Shown piece by piece: positions 1-6,428 of a DNA stretch of 12,338 nt. The notes beneath the pieces were generated by a model. That model was given only the letters and a program-made list of their open reading frames with translations. It was not told where the DNA came from and made no database searches. The translations under genes were made by a program, and so were the position numbers. The DNA lies in contig CAIJVL010000066.1 in assembly GCA_903824155.1 (NCBI GenBank), positions 1-12,338 of the forward strand. Reading direction: 5' to 3'. How positions within the stretch are numbered: the first letter of the stretch is position 1; the number at the start of each line of letters is the position of its first letter. This stretch comes from Candidatus Adlerbacteria bacterium (GTDB taxonomy: Bacteria > Patescibacteriota > Minisyncoccia > Phycocordibacterales > SBAW01).

Positions 1-240
1 GGTCGCCGAGAGGTGGGATACGATGCCAGTGGGCTTGAGATGCGTATGTTTGCTGAGTATCTTAAGAATGATGCAGCAACTCTACTTTTTACCGAAGGCG
101 ACCCTCATATCGTCAACATATGGCGAGTGAAAGAAGAATGCCAGCAGCAAAATGCATGCAACCAGTACAGCGCCGCGCAGATACATCACGGTGTGGTTGG
201 CGGGAACTATATGCCGGGGCACGTCTTTTCGGTACGGTAG
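1..240 (+). pseudogene. Family A (T7/phage-type) DNA polymerase fragment, motif A region, truncated
   Basis: The frame is open from base 1 to a TAG at 238-240. The first ~39 codons read like the palm motif A of phage-type family A DNA polymerases: GYDASGLEMRMFAEYL (codons 6-21), followed by EGDPHIVN (codons 32-39). These match the T7-type DASGLE-R and GDIHT-N pattern; D8 would be the catalytic metal-binding aspartate. In an intact polymerase this is followed by the fingers O-helix (R-xxx-K-xxxxx-YG) and motif C (HDE). Neither appears: after codon ~40 the frame shows no polymerase character and is antisense to the cytochrome b gene. The upstream part lies outside the window. I read it as a 3'-truncated polymerase gene abutting another gene. 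It could be a genuine pseudogene or an assembly chimera. Family assignment is fairly sure; pseudogene status is inference. Confidence 0.6.
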
Positions 241-816
241 CGCGATGCCATACGTATGCACCAACAAGTAATGGCAGATAAAGAGCGAAAATATGATGAA
301 CGGAATAATGAACACGTGTATCGAATAGGCCTGCAGATAATTGAGCGGGTTGAGCCAATAGCCCAAATGAGCTCCGTTCCAAAAGTCAGCCCCCGAAACG
401 GCGCGAAACTGCGATGAAAAATCTCCGCGCAAACCATAGCCAAATTCTGTTTGTATCAATGCGAGACAAAAGATACTTGCGCCAAACACCCACGCCATCC
501 GGCGGGGCGGTTTGAAAGCGCTCGTAAGGAACACGACGAGAATATGTAGCAGCAAAATTGCGATAAATGCCTGCACCGACCACAAATGTACGCTGCGGAC
601 ATATATCCCCCACGGACTGGTAAGCCACCACGTTTGACCCTTAAACGCCAGCAGTATGCCTGTTACCACAAGCATAGTCAGAGAAGTAAGCGCTAAAAAA
701 CCTAAAGAGTAAAATATTTTGTTGCCGTAAGAGGGCAGTTTGTGAATGTAGATTTTGTCTGCGAGCGTCTTAAGGGCATTAGTACTTGCACTGTACTGCG
801 GAGATTCCTGTTCCAT
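82..816 (-). CDS. Cytochrome b N-terminal domain protein (b6-like, di-heme), possibly C-terminally truncated
   Basis: This 244-residue membrane protein matches the N-terminal di-heme four-helix part of cytochrome b/b6, which carries electrons across the membrane between quinol and other carriers. Helix B carries H77 and H91 (spacing 14) and helix D carries H167 and H182 (spacing 15, as in b6 rather than mitochondrial cytochrome b). Loop residues such as GYGLRGD (126-132) and the Trp/Gly-rich WNGAHLGYW stretch fit the Qo-side region. A fifth hydrophobic segment follows at about 214-229. The last ~11 residues (VDDMRVAFGKK) are encoded antisense to the polymerase fragment, so the native C-terminus may be lost. 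No Rieske or cytochrome c partner is visible; the gene lies 18 nt downstream of the PG-binding protein gene on the same strand. The ATG at 816 is preceded by an extended -10 element at 7 nt. Confidence 0.85.
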   Translation of the reverse strand: MEQESPQYSASTNALKTLADKIYIHKLPSYGNKIFYSLGFLALTSLTMLVVTGILLAFKGQTWWLTSPWGIYVRSVHLWSVQAFIAILLLHILVVFLTSAFKPPRRMAWVFGASIFCLALIQTEFGYGLRGDFSSQFRAVSGADFWNGAHLGYWLNPLNYLQAYSIHVFIIPFIIFSLFICHYLLVHTYGIALPYRKDVPRHIVPANHTVMYLRGAVLVACILLLAFFFHSPYVDDMRVAFGKK

Positions 817-823
817 ATGTCTT

Positions 824-832
824 ACGATACCA
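824..832 (-). promoter_or_regulatory. Extended -10 promoter for cytochrome b gene, leaderless spacing
   Basis: Read on the - strand, TGGTATCGT (hexamer TATCGT at 824-829, TGG at 830-832) ends 7 nt before the ATG. With the usual 6-8 nt from the -10 to the transcript start, the mRNA would begin at or next to the start codon. No clear -35 was seen. It sits between the upstream gene's stop and this start. Confidence 0.45.
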
Positions 833-834
833 TT

Positions 835-2190
835 TTATTTCCACGCGTTTAACGAAGCGCGCGTAAGCGGGCCGACAAAGCCCGTCGGAGGGATTTCATT
901 TGCATCCTGAAAGGCCTTGACCGCTGCAAGTGTGAGCGGCCCGAACCAACCTGTGGGTAAAGCGATAACGAGCAATCCGTGCGCAAGCAACTTTTTTTGC
1001 AGTTCGGCAACATCTACATCCTGCATACCCGTCTTTAAATTGTGCGTAAAGGTAAACGCGGGCACTTCTGTCGTAGTGCTAGCCACCGGCGGTGTCGTAG
1101 AGCCAATCATCTCGGTTGAGGTACCGAGCACGGTACCAAGCGTTGTCGAAGTGGCGGCAAGAGCCTGACTACTTGTAGTCGTCGCGGTAGTAGCCGATAG
1201 AGTAAATCCTATTGAAAGAGGGCCTGAGATAGTACCTCCCCCTCCTCCCCCGCCGCTGCCGGTATATTGAGGAGCAGGCGCGGCAGGTGCCGGTGGAATG
1301 GGCGCGGCGGGCGCGGGCAGTATTGCCACGGGCAGCGTTTTGCCTGAGAGCGCGAGCACCGCATACGACGTCGTAACCGGGGTAAAAGTATCCTCTCCGG
1401 TGCCGTGCTGGAATTCAAAATAACCTTGGGGCGTTTGGTAGGAAACCAGATCGCTCATAGGCGTGCCGCTGGCGGCTGCCCACAAAGACTGGTCGACCCC
1501 GCTTGCATCAAGCGCGAGCATCACCCACGAGTCCGAAGAGGCATCCGATGCCGTGCCCCACTGGCTTTTTGGGTCGTAGGGAAATCCGCCGTCTTGGTTT
1601 TGTGCGGCGTGCAAGTACGCAAGAGCCTGCACTATGGCAGCGTCAGTGGGAGAAGTGCCCGACGCAATAAGCGCCATGATTGCCGCTGCCGTGGTGTTGG
1701 TGTCGCTGGCGCCGCCCACCATGAACGGAAAGCCACCGTCTTGGTTTTGATGCGCTTTAATAAATGCTGCGGTACCGGCAACTACATCATCTTGCGTTGG
1801 CACTCCGGCCGAAACCAGCGCAAGCACGCCAAAGATGTCGTCGTTTAACGTTGCCGGGTCGCCTATCTGCCCGCCTACATAAAACGACTTGAGGCCTTGC
1901 ACCAGGTCGCTCGTAGGGTAAGTTCGAGGATCCTGATGCGCGGCGGCCAAGGCAAGTATTGGTGCTTCAAGCCCGACTGCGTCGGTGTCGGTACTGGTTG
2001 CTGATTGCAAAAATGAGGTGTCCGGAGCGTTGCCCAGCGAGGAGAGCGCCATGACCACCCACGGCGATTGCGCATGCGCTTGCAAATACGGCACGGCGTC
2101 TGTCGTCGAGGCATAGGTTACCGGAGCAAGAAAAAATAGAGGGACACACACTGTTAGAACAAGGAACGCACGAGTACACCGGTGGGTCAT
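835..2190 (-). CDS. Secreted prenyltransferase-like toroid repeat protein with C-terminal peptidoglycan-binding domain
   Basis: With the ATG at 2190 this is 451 residues. Residues 1-27 form a signal peptide (hydrophobic stretch ending near TYA-S). Residues ~30-285 form an alpha/alpha-toroid of the prenyltransferase/squalene-cyclase repeat type, with two near-identical QNQDGGFP motifs at 148-155 and 197-204. A Pro/Ala linker (289-309), an unusual glycine run (GSGGGGGGGT, about 311-320) and a Thr/Ser linker lead to a PG_binding_1 domain at about 388-449 (LQKKLLAHGLL, TGWFGPLT, AVKAFQ, TGFVGPLT). It is probably exported and tethered to the cell wall. The toroid lacks an obvious catalytic acidic motif, so a scaffold or ligand-binding role is as likely as an enzymatic one. 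A TTG three codons upstream (2199) is an alternative start and would fit better with a -10 inside the upstream palindrome. Confidence 0.85.
   Translation of the reverse strand: MTHRCTRAFLVLTVCVPLFFLAPVTYASTTDAVPYLQAHAQSPWVVMALSSLGNAPDTSFLQSATSTDTDAVGLEAPILALAAAHQDPRTYPTSDLVQGLKSFYVGGQIGDPATLNDDIFGVLALVSAGVPTQDDVVAGTAAFIKAHQNQDGGFPFMVGGASDTNTTAAAIMALIASGTSPTDAAIVQALAYLHAAQNQDGGFPYDPKSQWGTASDASSDSWVMLALDASGVDQSLWAAASGTPMSDLVSYQTPQGYFEFQHGTGEDTFTPVTTSYAVLALSGKTLPVAILPAPAAPIPPAPAAPAPQYTGSGGGGGGGTISGPLSIGFTLSATTATTTSSQALAATSTTLGTVLGTSTEMIGSTTPPVASTTTEVPAFTFTHNLKTGMQDVDVAELQKKLLAHGLLVIALPTGWFGPLTLAAVKAFQDANEIPPTGFVGPLTRASLNAWK
1234..1262 (-). repeat. Poly-glycine linker tract
   Basis: A C-rich run on the + strand encodes on the - strand the Gly-rich linker (residues ~311-320) between the toroid domain and the Thr/Ser linker of the PG-binding protein. 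Such runs are prone to length change. Confidence 0.6.
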
Positions 2191-2205
2191 AAGTGCCAAA
2201 GATTA

Positions 2206-2231
2206 AACGTATAGATGAATATCTATACGTT
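2206..2231. promoter_or_regulatory. Perfect 11-bp inverted repeat, putative operator
   Basis: AACGTATAGAT (2206-2216) and ATCTATACGTT (2221-2231) are exact reverse complements separated by GAAT. The palindrome lies just upstream of the PG-binding protein gene. On the - strand its start-proximal arm contains TATACG, a plausible -10 lying 8 nt before the TTG at 2199, so a bound dimeric regulator would cover the promoter. There is no T-run after it, so a terminator is unlikely. No cognate regulator gene is visible in the window. Confidence 0.55.
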
Positions 2232-2299
2232 ACTGCACGTACAATCTTTAACAAGTGGATAAGCGTTTTGGGAACTTTAGCGCTGGTCTGTAAAGAGGA

Positions 2300-2521
2300 T
2301 TACTCCCCTATGCTCAGCATCTTGGAGGGGCTTTGGTGGCCGTTTATTATTTTCACCTTTTTGACAGGGACTTTTAGTTCTTGAGCTATTAGTTCGACGA
2401 CGCGCGCATTGGCCAGGTTGCGCTCGGCCGGCTCTTTAACGTTTACTTTGTAGCTCGATTTAGACACCTTGGTGATCGTTTCCCTTTTAGCCCCCGCCGT
2501 CACCCGCACTTTTATATACAT
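2300..2521 (-). CDS. DUF167 / YggU-family protein
   Basis: This 73-residue protein of the DUF167 (YggU/UPF0235) family has the N-terminal strand pattern IKVRVTAGAKRETI, the conserved helix segment AERNLANARVVELIAQEL (about 32-49, family pattern G/N-xA-N-xxL-xxxLA) and the closing IINGHQSPSKMLSI, which matches the family's G-xxSR-K-xx-I. The family is small, cytosolic and of unclear molecular function. At 73 residues it is shorter than the ~95-100 typical of family members. The ATG at 2521 is preceded by TATACT at 6 nt. It lies about 100 nt upstream of the PG-binding gene on the same strand, but the palindrome between them suggests separate transcription. Confidence 0.85.
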   Translation of the reverse strand: MYIKVRVTAGAKRETITKVSKSSYKVNVKEPAERNLANARVVELIAQELKVPVKKVKIINGHQSPSKMLSIGE

Positions 2522-2527
2522 AGAGTT

Positions 2528-2533
2528 AGTATA
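2528..2533 (-). promoter_or_regulatory. -10 element TATACT for DUF167 gene, leaderless spacing
   Basis: On the - strand TATACT (5 of 6 match to TATAAT) is followed by 6 nt (AACTCT) and then the ATG at 2521, so the transcript would start at the initiation codon. Confidence 0.5.
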
Positions 2534-2560
2534 CGCGCAGAATACCCGACAATTTGTTTG

Positions 2561-2589
2561 TTGACAAAAGCTCGTAATTTAGACAAAGT
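2561..2589 (+). promoter_or_regulatory. Possible sigma70-type promoter with perfect -35 TTGACA
   Basis: TTGACA at 2561-2566 is a perfect -35. At 17 nt spacing the -10 would be the weak CAAAGT (2584-2589, 3 of 6). It would give a leader of ~30 nt before the ATG at 2624, unlike the leaderless spacing seen elsewhere in the window. Confidence 0.3.
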
Positions 2590-2623
2590 ACCATCGGACG
2601 TAACCCTCACCAAAAGGTGCCTC

Positions 2624-3202
2624 ATGCTAAGGACGCTTCTTACCATTGCCGCACTCTGCTTGTTTGACGCGTATGCCACTGCAGGAACGTTGGACGAACA
2701 GCTCGACATCATCCGCGAGCAGCTACGGTCGCCGTATCCGCCAAATATGCGGATTATCGGCGAGGCGGTCGGAACTATAAACGGCCTGAACCAAAAGACT
2801 CCATCTCCGAATGATGAAGCGGTCGAGTCGCTAAACCCGATGTGGCTCTCGACCCAGCTCCGCGAAAAGGGCGTCACCAAGGCGGCGCTCAGTTTGTGCG
2901 GTGGCGACCTCCATTCGTGCAAAGACGCCTCACAAAATCTTAAGACACTTACGGCGCAATGCTCAAAGATATTTCTTGGGATTATCGATATCGAAAAATT
3001 TCCCGGGACGCCGAAGAACCTCTACGACACCGCCAATCCCGAACTAATACTGCTGCTCCAGCCGCCAGAGCTGAAGGGGCTCGTGCCGGTCGGATTGAAT
3101 GCGGCGACAAACCCCGACACGATTGCGATCATGATGTGTCCCGAGGAGTCAAGAACATTTGGCCCCGCACTACGCATGATGCAAAACATGCAGGGCAGAT
3201 AA
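2624..3202 (+). CDS. Secreted four-cysteine protein of unknown function
   Basis: I do not recognise this family. With the ATG at 2624 the protein is 192 residues with a clear signal peptide (MLRTLLTIAALCLF..., cleavage probably ATA-G after residue 20). The frame continues upstream to a TTG at 2558, but that would bury the signal peptide. The mature part has four cysteines (C92, C99, C113, C172), enough for two disulfides, a Pro-rich segment (36-62) and a helical middle. An AAGG motif 6 nt before the ATG is the most Shine-Dalgarno-like site among the genes examined here. The gene stands alone on the + strand between a divergent and a convergent gene and has its own strong terminator. It seems richer in C-ending codons (ATC, CTC, GAC) than its neighbours, an impression and not a count, which together with the SD and -35 hints at acquired DNA. 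Confidence 0.75.
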   Translation: MLRTLLTIAALCLFDAYATAGTLDEQLDIIREQLRSPYPPNMRIIGEAVGTINGLNQKTPSPNDEAVESLNPMWLSTQLREKGVTKAALSLCGGDLHSCKDASQNLKTLTAQCSKIFLGIIDIEKFPGTPKNLYDTANPELILLLQPPELKGLVPVGLNAATNPDTIAIMMCPEESRTFGPALRMMQNMQGR

Positions 3203-3221
3203 TCGGCAGCTCAGAAATAGC

Positions 3222-3264
3222 AAAGCCCCCGCACAACTTTTACCGGTTGCGCGGGGCTTTTTTT
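3222..3264 (+). terminator. Strong intrinsic terminator, probably bidirectional
   Basis: Left arm AAAGCCCC-C-GC-A-CAAC (3222-3237) pairs with GTTGCGCGGGGCTTT (3246-3260) around an 8-nt loop, with only a bulge and a mismatch. A run of seven T (3258-3264) follows on the + strand. It ends the 2624-3202 gene and, read in reverse, lies just after the stop of the 3273-3845 gene (T-rich but without a continuous run), so it can serve both convergent units. Confidence 0.9.
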
Positions 3265-3272
3265 ACTTTATT

Positions 3273-3845
3273 TTATTGCATGTCGCTTGAAGTCGCGTCG
3301 TCTAAGTAGCGGTCGGGTATCAGCTCGTCGCCATAGGTGGTTGACTGTGCCGGCATGGCGGCTCCTGCGGGTACCACGGTTGCGTTGATGCGCACCTCGG
3401 TGCCGATATCATCAGCGCTGCCGCCTTGCGGCACTACCCTGCTAAACGGCACCTTTTGCAACACAAGTGTGCTGCTCCCATTGTCTGCCAACGTGATGGT
3501 CGCATTTTTATTGCAGAGCAGCTGCAGCGTCGCTTGATTTACCTGAAAGGGATCTTCGGTACCATTGTACGCTTTGGCATGCTCGAGCCGCTCTTTGATA
3601 TCGTGCAGCGTGCCGACTAACACCGACTCAAGGGCCGCGCAATTATCCTCGGGGCCACCCGAAACTTGGCTGCTTACGGTTTTGTTGTATGACCCGATAA
3701 AAAAGTTTGGGCCCATGCTTTGATCAAAGCCCGAGTTAGGTCCCTGCTCCGGCGTAGGCTCTTTATATTCGTGATACGAAAAAATGATCATCACCAGCAC
3801 TAACAAGGCGATGATGAATGTGGCTATTTTTTCGTAGAGGCTCAT
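3273..3845 (-). CDS. Membrane-anchored protein of unknown function, last gene of flavin electron-transfer operon
   Basis: 190 residues, not recognised. One N-terminal membrane anchor (about residues 7-24, with a Lys before it) leaves ~165 residues probably outside the membrane. There are two cysteines in the outer part (C69, C111) that could form a disulfide, a predicted helical stretch (65-92) and a beta-rich C-terminal half (114-157). The start ATG lies 3 nt after the stop of the preceding gene, and the gene ends 9 nt from the shared terminator, so it is the promoter-distal gene of the 7019-3273 operon. A role as accessory subunit of the electron-transfer complex is inferred from position only. 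Confidence 0.75.
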   Translation of the reverse strand: MSLYEKIATFIIALLVLVMIIFSYHEYKEPTPEQGPNSGFDQSMGPNFFIGSYNKTVSSQVSGGPEDNCAALESVLVGTLHDIKERLEHAKAYNGTEDPFQVNQATLQLLCNKNATITLADNGSSTLVLQKVPFSRVVPQGGSADDIGTEVRINATVVPAGAAMPAQSTTYGDELIPDRYLDDATSSDMQ

Positions 3846-3848
3846 ATA

Positions 3849-4160
3849 TTAGTCGTCATTCCCCTCTTCATTGTACACGCGATGGACGGCGGGCTTTGGC
3901 GCGGGCGCTTTGGCGGGAGGCGCCGGCGTAGTTTGTACGGGCGCCACAGTTGTATTGGTGCTTGCGTTGGTAGTGGCCGTCGCACTAGTAGTGCTTACCT
4001 GCCAGCCGCCCAACGAACCGGCAGGTGCAGCGGCGGTAGTTTGAGTCGACACCTCTTCCCCATGCTGCTCGGGGTCGTAGGCTTTTTGCAGATATGACGC
4101 GCCGGCAATCAGTGCAAGCATCAACAGTACGTTTACGATAAAAAAGGTGTCGATTTTCAT
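3849..4160 (-). CDS. Small anchored protein with Thr/Ala/Pro-rich tail
   Basis: 103 residues, not recognised. One N-terminal membrane segment (about 6-24) is followed by a low-complexity extracytosolic tail rich in Thr, Ala and Pro (about 39-90) ending in an acidic NEEGNDD. The tail resembles the Pro/Thr linker of the FMN-binding protein encoded at the head of the operon. There are no cysteines and no heme or flavin motif. It sits 8 nt after the NQR2-reductase gene and 3 nt before the next gene. It may be a small structural subunit or spacer; that is a guess from context. Confidence 0.65.
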   Translation of the reverse strand: MKIDTFFIVNVLLMLALIAGASYLQKAYDPEQHGEEVSTQTTAAAPAGSLGGWQVSTTSATATTNASTNTTVAPVQTTPAPPAKAPAPKPAVHRVYNEEGNDD

Positions 4161-4168
4161 ATGCCTAT

Positions 4169-5683
4169 TTATACGAGCCCGGGGAAGAAATCGCTTTTAA
4201 TTTTAAACCGCGACACGCCCATCTCGACCAGCGTATGTTTAAACGCGTCTACCATGCCATGCGGACCCGAAAGATAAAAGGTGCGCTCTTTGTAGTCGGG
4301 GATTTCTTGTGCAATAAGCTTTGCGTCGATGGTGCCGTTAAACATCCCCGGCACCTGCGTCTTTTCATTGCTTAAAGCATACAGCGTCTTCACCCCAAGC
4401 TCGGCCTCTGCACGATCCAAAATAGGTTTGTACGCAACGTCCGCGGCCGTTTTGTTGGAGTACAGCAATACTACATTTCGCTTTTGTTTTGTATCGAGCA
4501 GATACTGCAGCATGCTCCGGAAGGGCGTTATGCCGATGCCGCCCGCGATAAATACCAGCTTTTTCTTGGGATCTTTTGGCAATACAAATCCGCCCGAAAG
4601 GTGCGAGGCCGACAACTTATCGCCCGGCTTCATTGCCGCCAGCGCCCGCTTAAAGGTGCTCGAGGGCGTGTAGAATTTTACGCCTAGCCGCACGTCTTTT
4701 TCGGTTGGCGCCGAGGCGATAGTAAAGTACCGGCGGTTGCCGCGATCGTCGGGGTAATGATGCGAGAGCGTCCACTCTAAGTATTGCCCGGGCTTAAAAT
4801 TAAAACTTCTATCCGTTTTAAAAATAAAGTCATATACGTCGGTGGACATTTGCTCGATGCCAACAAGCGTAAGCATGTAGCGGCCTTTAGGACTGACGAT
4901 GTATGCAAAGATGTTGCCCGCCAACAGCGCAAGTTCCGGCGTTAGGTAAAAACCACCCACGTGTATGTTAGGTGCAAACAAAAAGCCCACGAGCGCGCCA
5001 TACAAAACGCGCAGCATGCGGTTGGGCGGCGTCGTGAGCGGCTCGGTCAGCATTACAAATGCCAAAAAGAAAAAGGACGAGTGGAGGAGCGTCTGCGTGA
5101 TTGGGGTTAGGTAGTTAGTCGTATTGGTAGTGGCAAGGATTGTTGCAAAAGCCACGACCGTAAAGCTGGCTACCAGGTCAAAGCGCTGGATTTTGCGCAC
5201 TACCAAAAGGCCCCCAACCACTACAAACGGCAGCAGTGCCAAGTTGCCCCCTACCCACCACGTAGCCGGCTCGTTTAACACCAACGCGGTAAGAGCCACC
5301 GCAAACGCAGCCGGGTTAAAGAGATGTTTTTTGCCAATCGCAAAAATGTATTTAGATGCCATCGCCCACACGGAGGCAAAGATAAGAAAGCCGACGCCGT
5401 TGTGGTCGGTCGCGGTAATAGGATTAATGATGAGTACCAAAATGAGCGCGGTTATGTAGACCGACTCGATGTTGGTGGCCGCCTCAAATATTTTTGCAAA
5501 AACCCAATTGGTGGCGGCGCACACGGAAAGTATGAGCACGGTTGAAAAGGCTATCGCCGTCGGGTCATACGGCAATATGCCAAAAAATCCAAACACAAAC
5601 GCAGCGAGCACCAGCACGATGAGGTAGTACAGCACCAAGCGGTACATCGTGATGCGATTGAGTAGTTGATCTATAAAATTCAT
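4169..5683 (-). CDS. NQR2/RnfD-type membrane domain fused to ferredoxin-NADP reductase-like FAD/NAD module
   Basis: 504 residues in two parts. Residues ~12-262 form a multi-helix membrane domain of the NQR2/RnfD/RseP (NqrB/RnfD) family, including FNPAAFAVA (122-130) and MLTEPLTTPPN (211-221). Residues ~268-504 form an FNR-like module: FAD-binding RYFTIAS (318-324), NAD(P)-phosphate loop GGIGITP (381-387), LSGPHGM (472-478) and a C-terminal DFFPG. The likely role is to take electrons from NAD(P)H at the cytosolic face and pass them through the membrane domain. The canonical SGAT-type FMN-attachment site of NqrB/RnfD is not seen, so covalent flavin here is doubtful. The ATG overlaps the ApbE stop (ATGA), indicating translational coupling. 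The fusion of the two modules in one chain is the notable feature. Confidence 0.9.
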   Translation of the reverse strand: MNFIDQLLNRITMYRLVLYYLIVLVLAAFVFGFFGILPYDPTAIAFSTVLILSVCAATNWVFAKIFEAATNIESVYITALILVLIINPITATDHNGVGFLIFASVWAMASKYIFAIGKKHLFNPAAFAVALTALVLNEPATWWVGGNLALLPFVVVGGLLVVRKIQRFDLVASFTVVAFATILATTNTTNYLTPITQTLLHSSFFFLAFVMLTEPLTTPPNRMLRVLYGALVGFLFAPNIHVGGFYLTPELALLAGNIFAYIVSPKGRYMLTLVGIEQMSTDVYDFIFKTDRSFNFKPGQYLEWTLSHHYPDDRGNRRYFTIASAPTEKDVRLGVKFYTPSSTFKRALAAMKPGDKLSASHLSGGFVLPKDPKKKLVFIAGGIGITPFRSMLQYLLDTKQKRNVVLLYSNKTAADVAYKPILDRAEAELGVKTLYALSNEKTQVPGMFNGTIDAKLIAQEIPDYKERTFYLSGPHGMVDAFKHTLVEMGVSRFKIKSDFFPGLV

Positions 5684-6420
5684 ATAGTGGTGAGTGCGTC
5701 AAAACCGCCAGTCCGCGTTGCGATGCCTGTAGTATCAATACTATACCCCTCGAAGCCGGAGAGTCCCTCGATAAACACAATCCCGCTCTTGCCCATGGCA
5801 AATGCAGCCGTTGCAAACCGGTCGGCTTCGTATACGTCGGGGCCAACCACCGTTAGGCTTACCACGTCGCGTAACGCTTGATCGGGTTCATGCGGATTAT
5901 AAATATGCTGCCCGCGGATGTAGGTGCCCGAAGTAGCGACACCCTTCCCTTTTGGATAGATGACTTTGACGATTTCGTCACGATTAAAAGGGTTGCGAAT
6001 GCCGATAGACCACTGCGCACCTTTCTCATCGACGCCTTTGGACTGTATGTCGCCGGCAACATCTAGAAAATAATTGTGATAACCCATTTTTTCCACAAGC
6101 GCGGCCGCATTGCGTATCGCCCACCCCTTTACGAGCCCCGAGGGGTCAATGCTGCCGTCGGGTTTGGTGATAGAAAAGTAGCCGTTGCTTTCCGCATGCG
6201 TTTTTTCTGAAAGGGCAAAAACCTCCTGCATGTCTTTGCTTGCCTCTTCTTTTTTTATTTCGCCGCGATTAATTTTTGAAATCTCGCTTTCGGGCTTGTA
6301 CGTGCTAAAGCGCTCGTCTACTTCGGTAAAATACGAAAAAACTTTTTCGAGAGCTTCTGTAGTACCTCCCACTATCTCCACGGTAACAGGCATGCCCATA
6401 ATGATTCGTGTGGCGTGCAT
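5680..6420 (-). CDS. apbE: FAD:protein FMN transferase (ApbE family), short form without signal peptide
   Basis: 246 residues with ApbE motifs in order: an N-terminal MGMPVTVEI strand, DERFSTYKPESEIS (35-48, family pattern fStY-xxxSeisrlN), IDPSGLVKGWAI (91-102), LDVAGDIQSKG (118-128, family GGDI), GVATSGTYIRG-x-HI-x-NP (160-175) and the Mg-binding segment ADRFATAAFAMG (about 199-210). ApbE splits FAD and attaches FMN to Thr/Ser of substrate proteins. ApbE proteins are usually 300-350-residue exported lipoproteins; this one begins directly with the catalytic domain, and a stop only 7 codons upstream rules out a missed signal peptide. It lies between its probable substrate gene (8 nt upstream) and the NQR2-reductase gene (4-nt overlap). 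Confidence 0.92.
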   Translation of the reverse strand: MHATRIIMGMPVTVEIVGGTTEALEKVFSYFTEVDERFSTYKPESEISKINRGEIKKEEASKDMQEVFALSEKTHAESNGYFSITKPDGSIDPSGLVKGWAIRNAAALVEKMGYHNYFLDVAGDIQSKGVDEKGAQWSIGIRNPFNRDEIVKVIYPKGKGVATSGTYIRGQHIYNPHEPDQALRDVVSLTVVGPDVYEADRFATAAFAMGKSGIVFIEGLSGFEGYSIDTTGIATRTGGFDALTTI

Positions 6421-6428
6421 ATAAAGTA

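Noticed and set aside
1405..1848. 147-codon frame on the + strand
   Set aside because: Antisense to the toroid domain of the PG-binding protein, Arg/Cys-rich as expected of a shadow frame.
2304..2334. CCCCT...AGGGG inverted repeat near the end of the DUF167 gene
   Set aside because: Inside coding sequence, short stem with a large loop and no T-run; could be chance.
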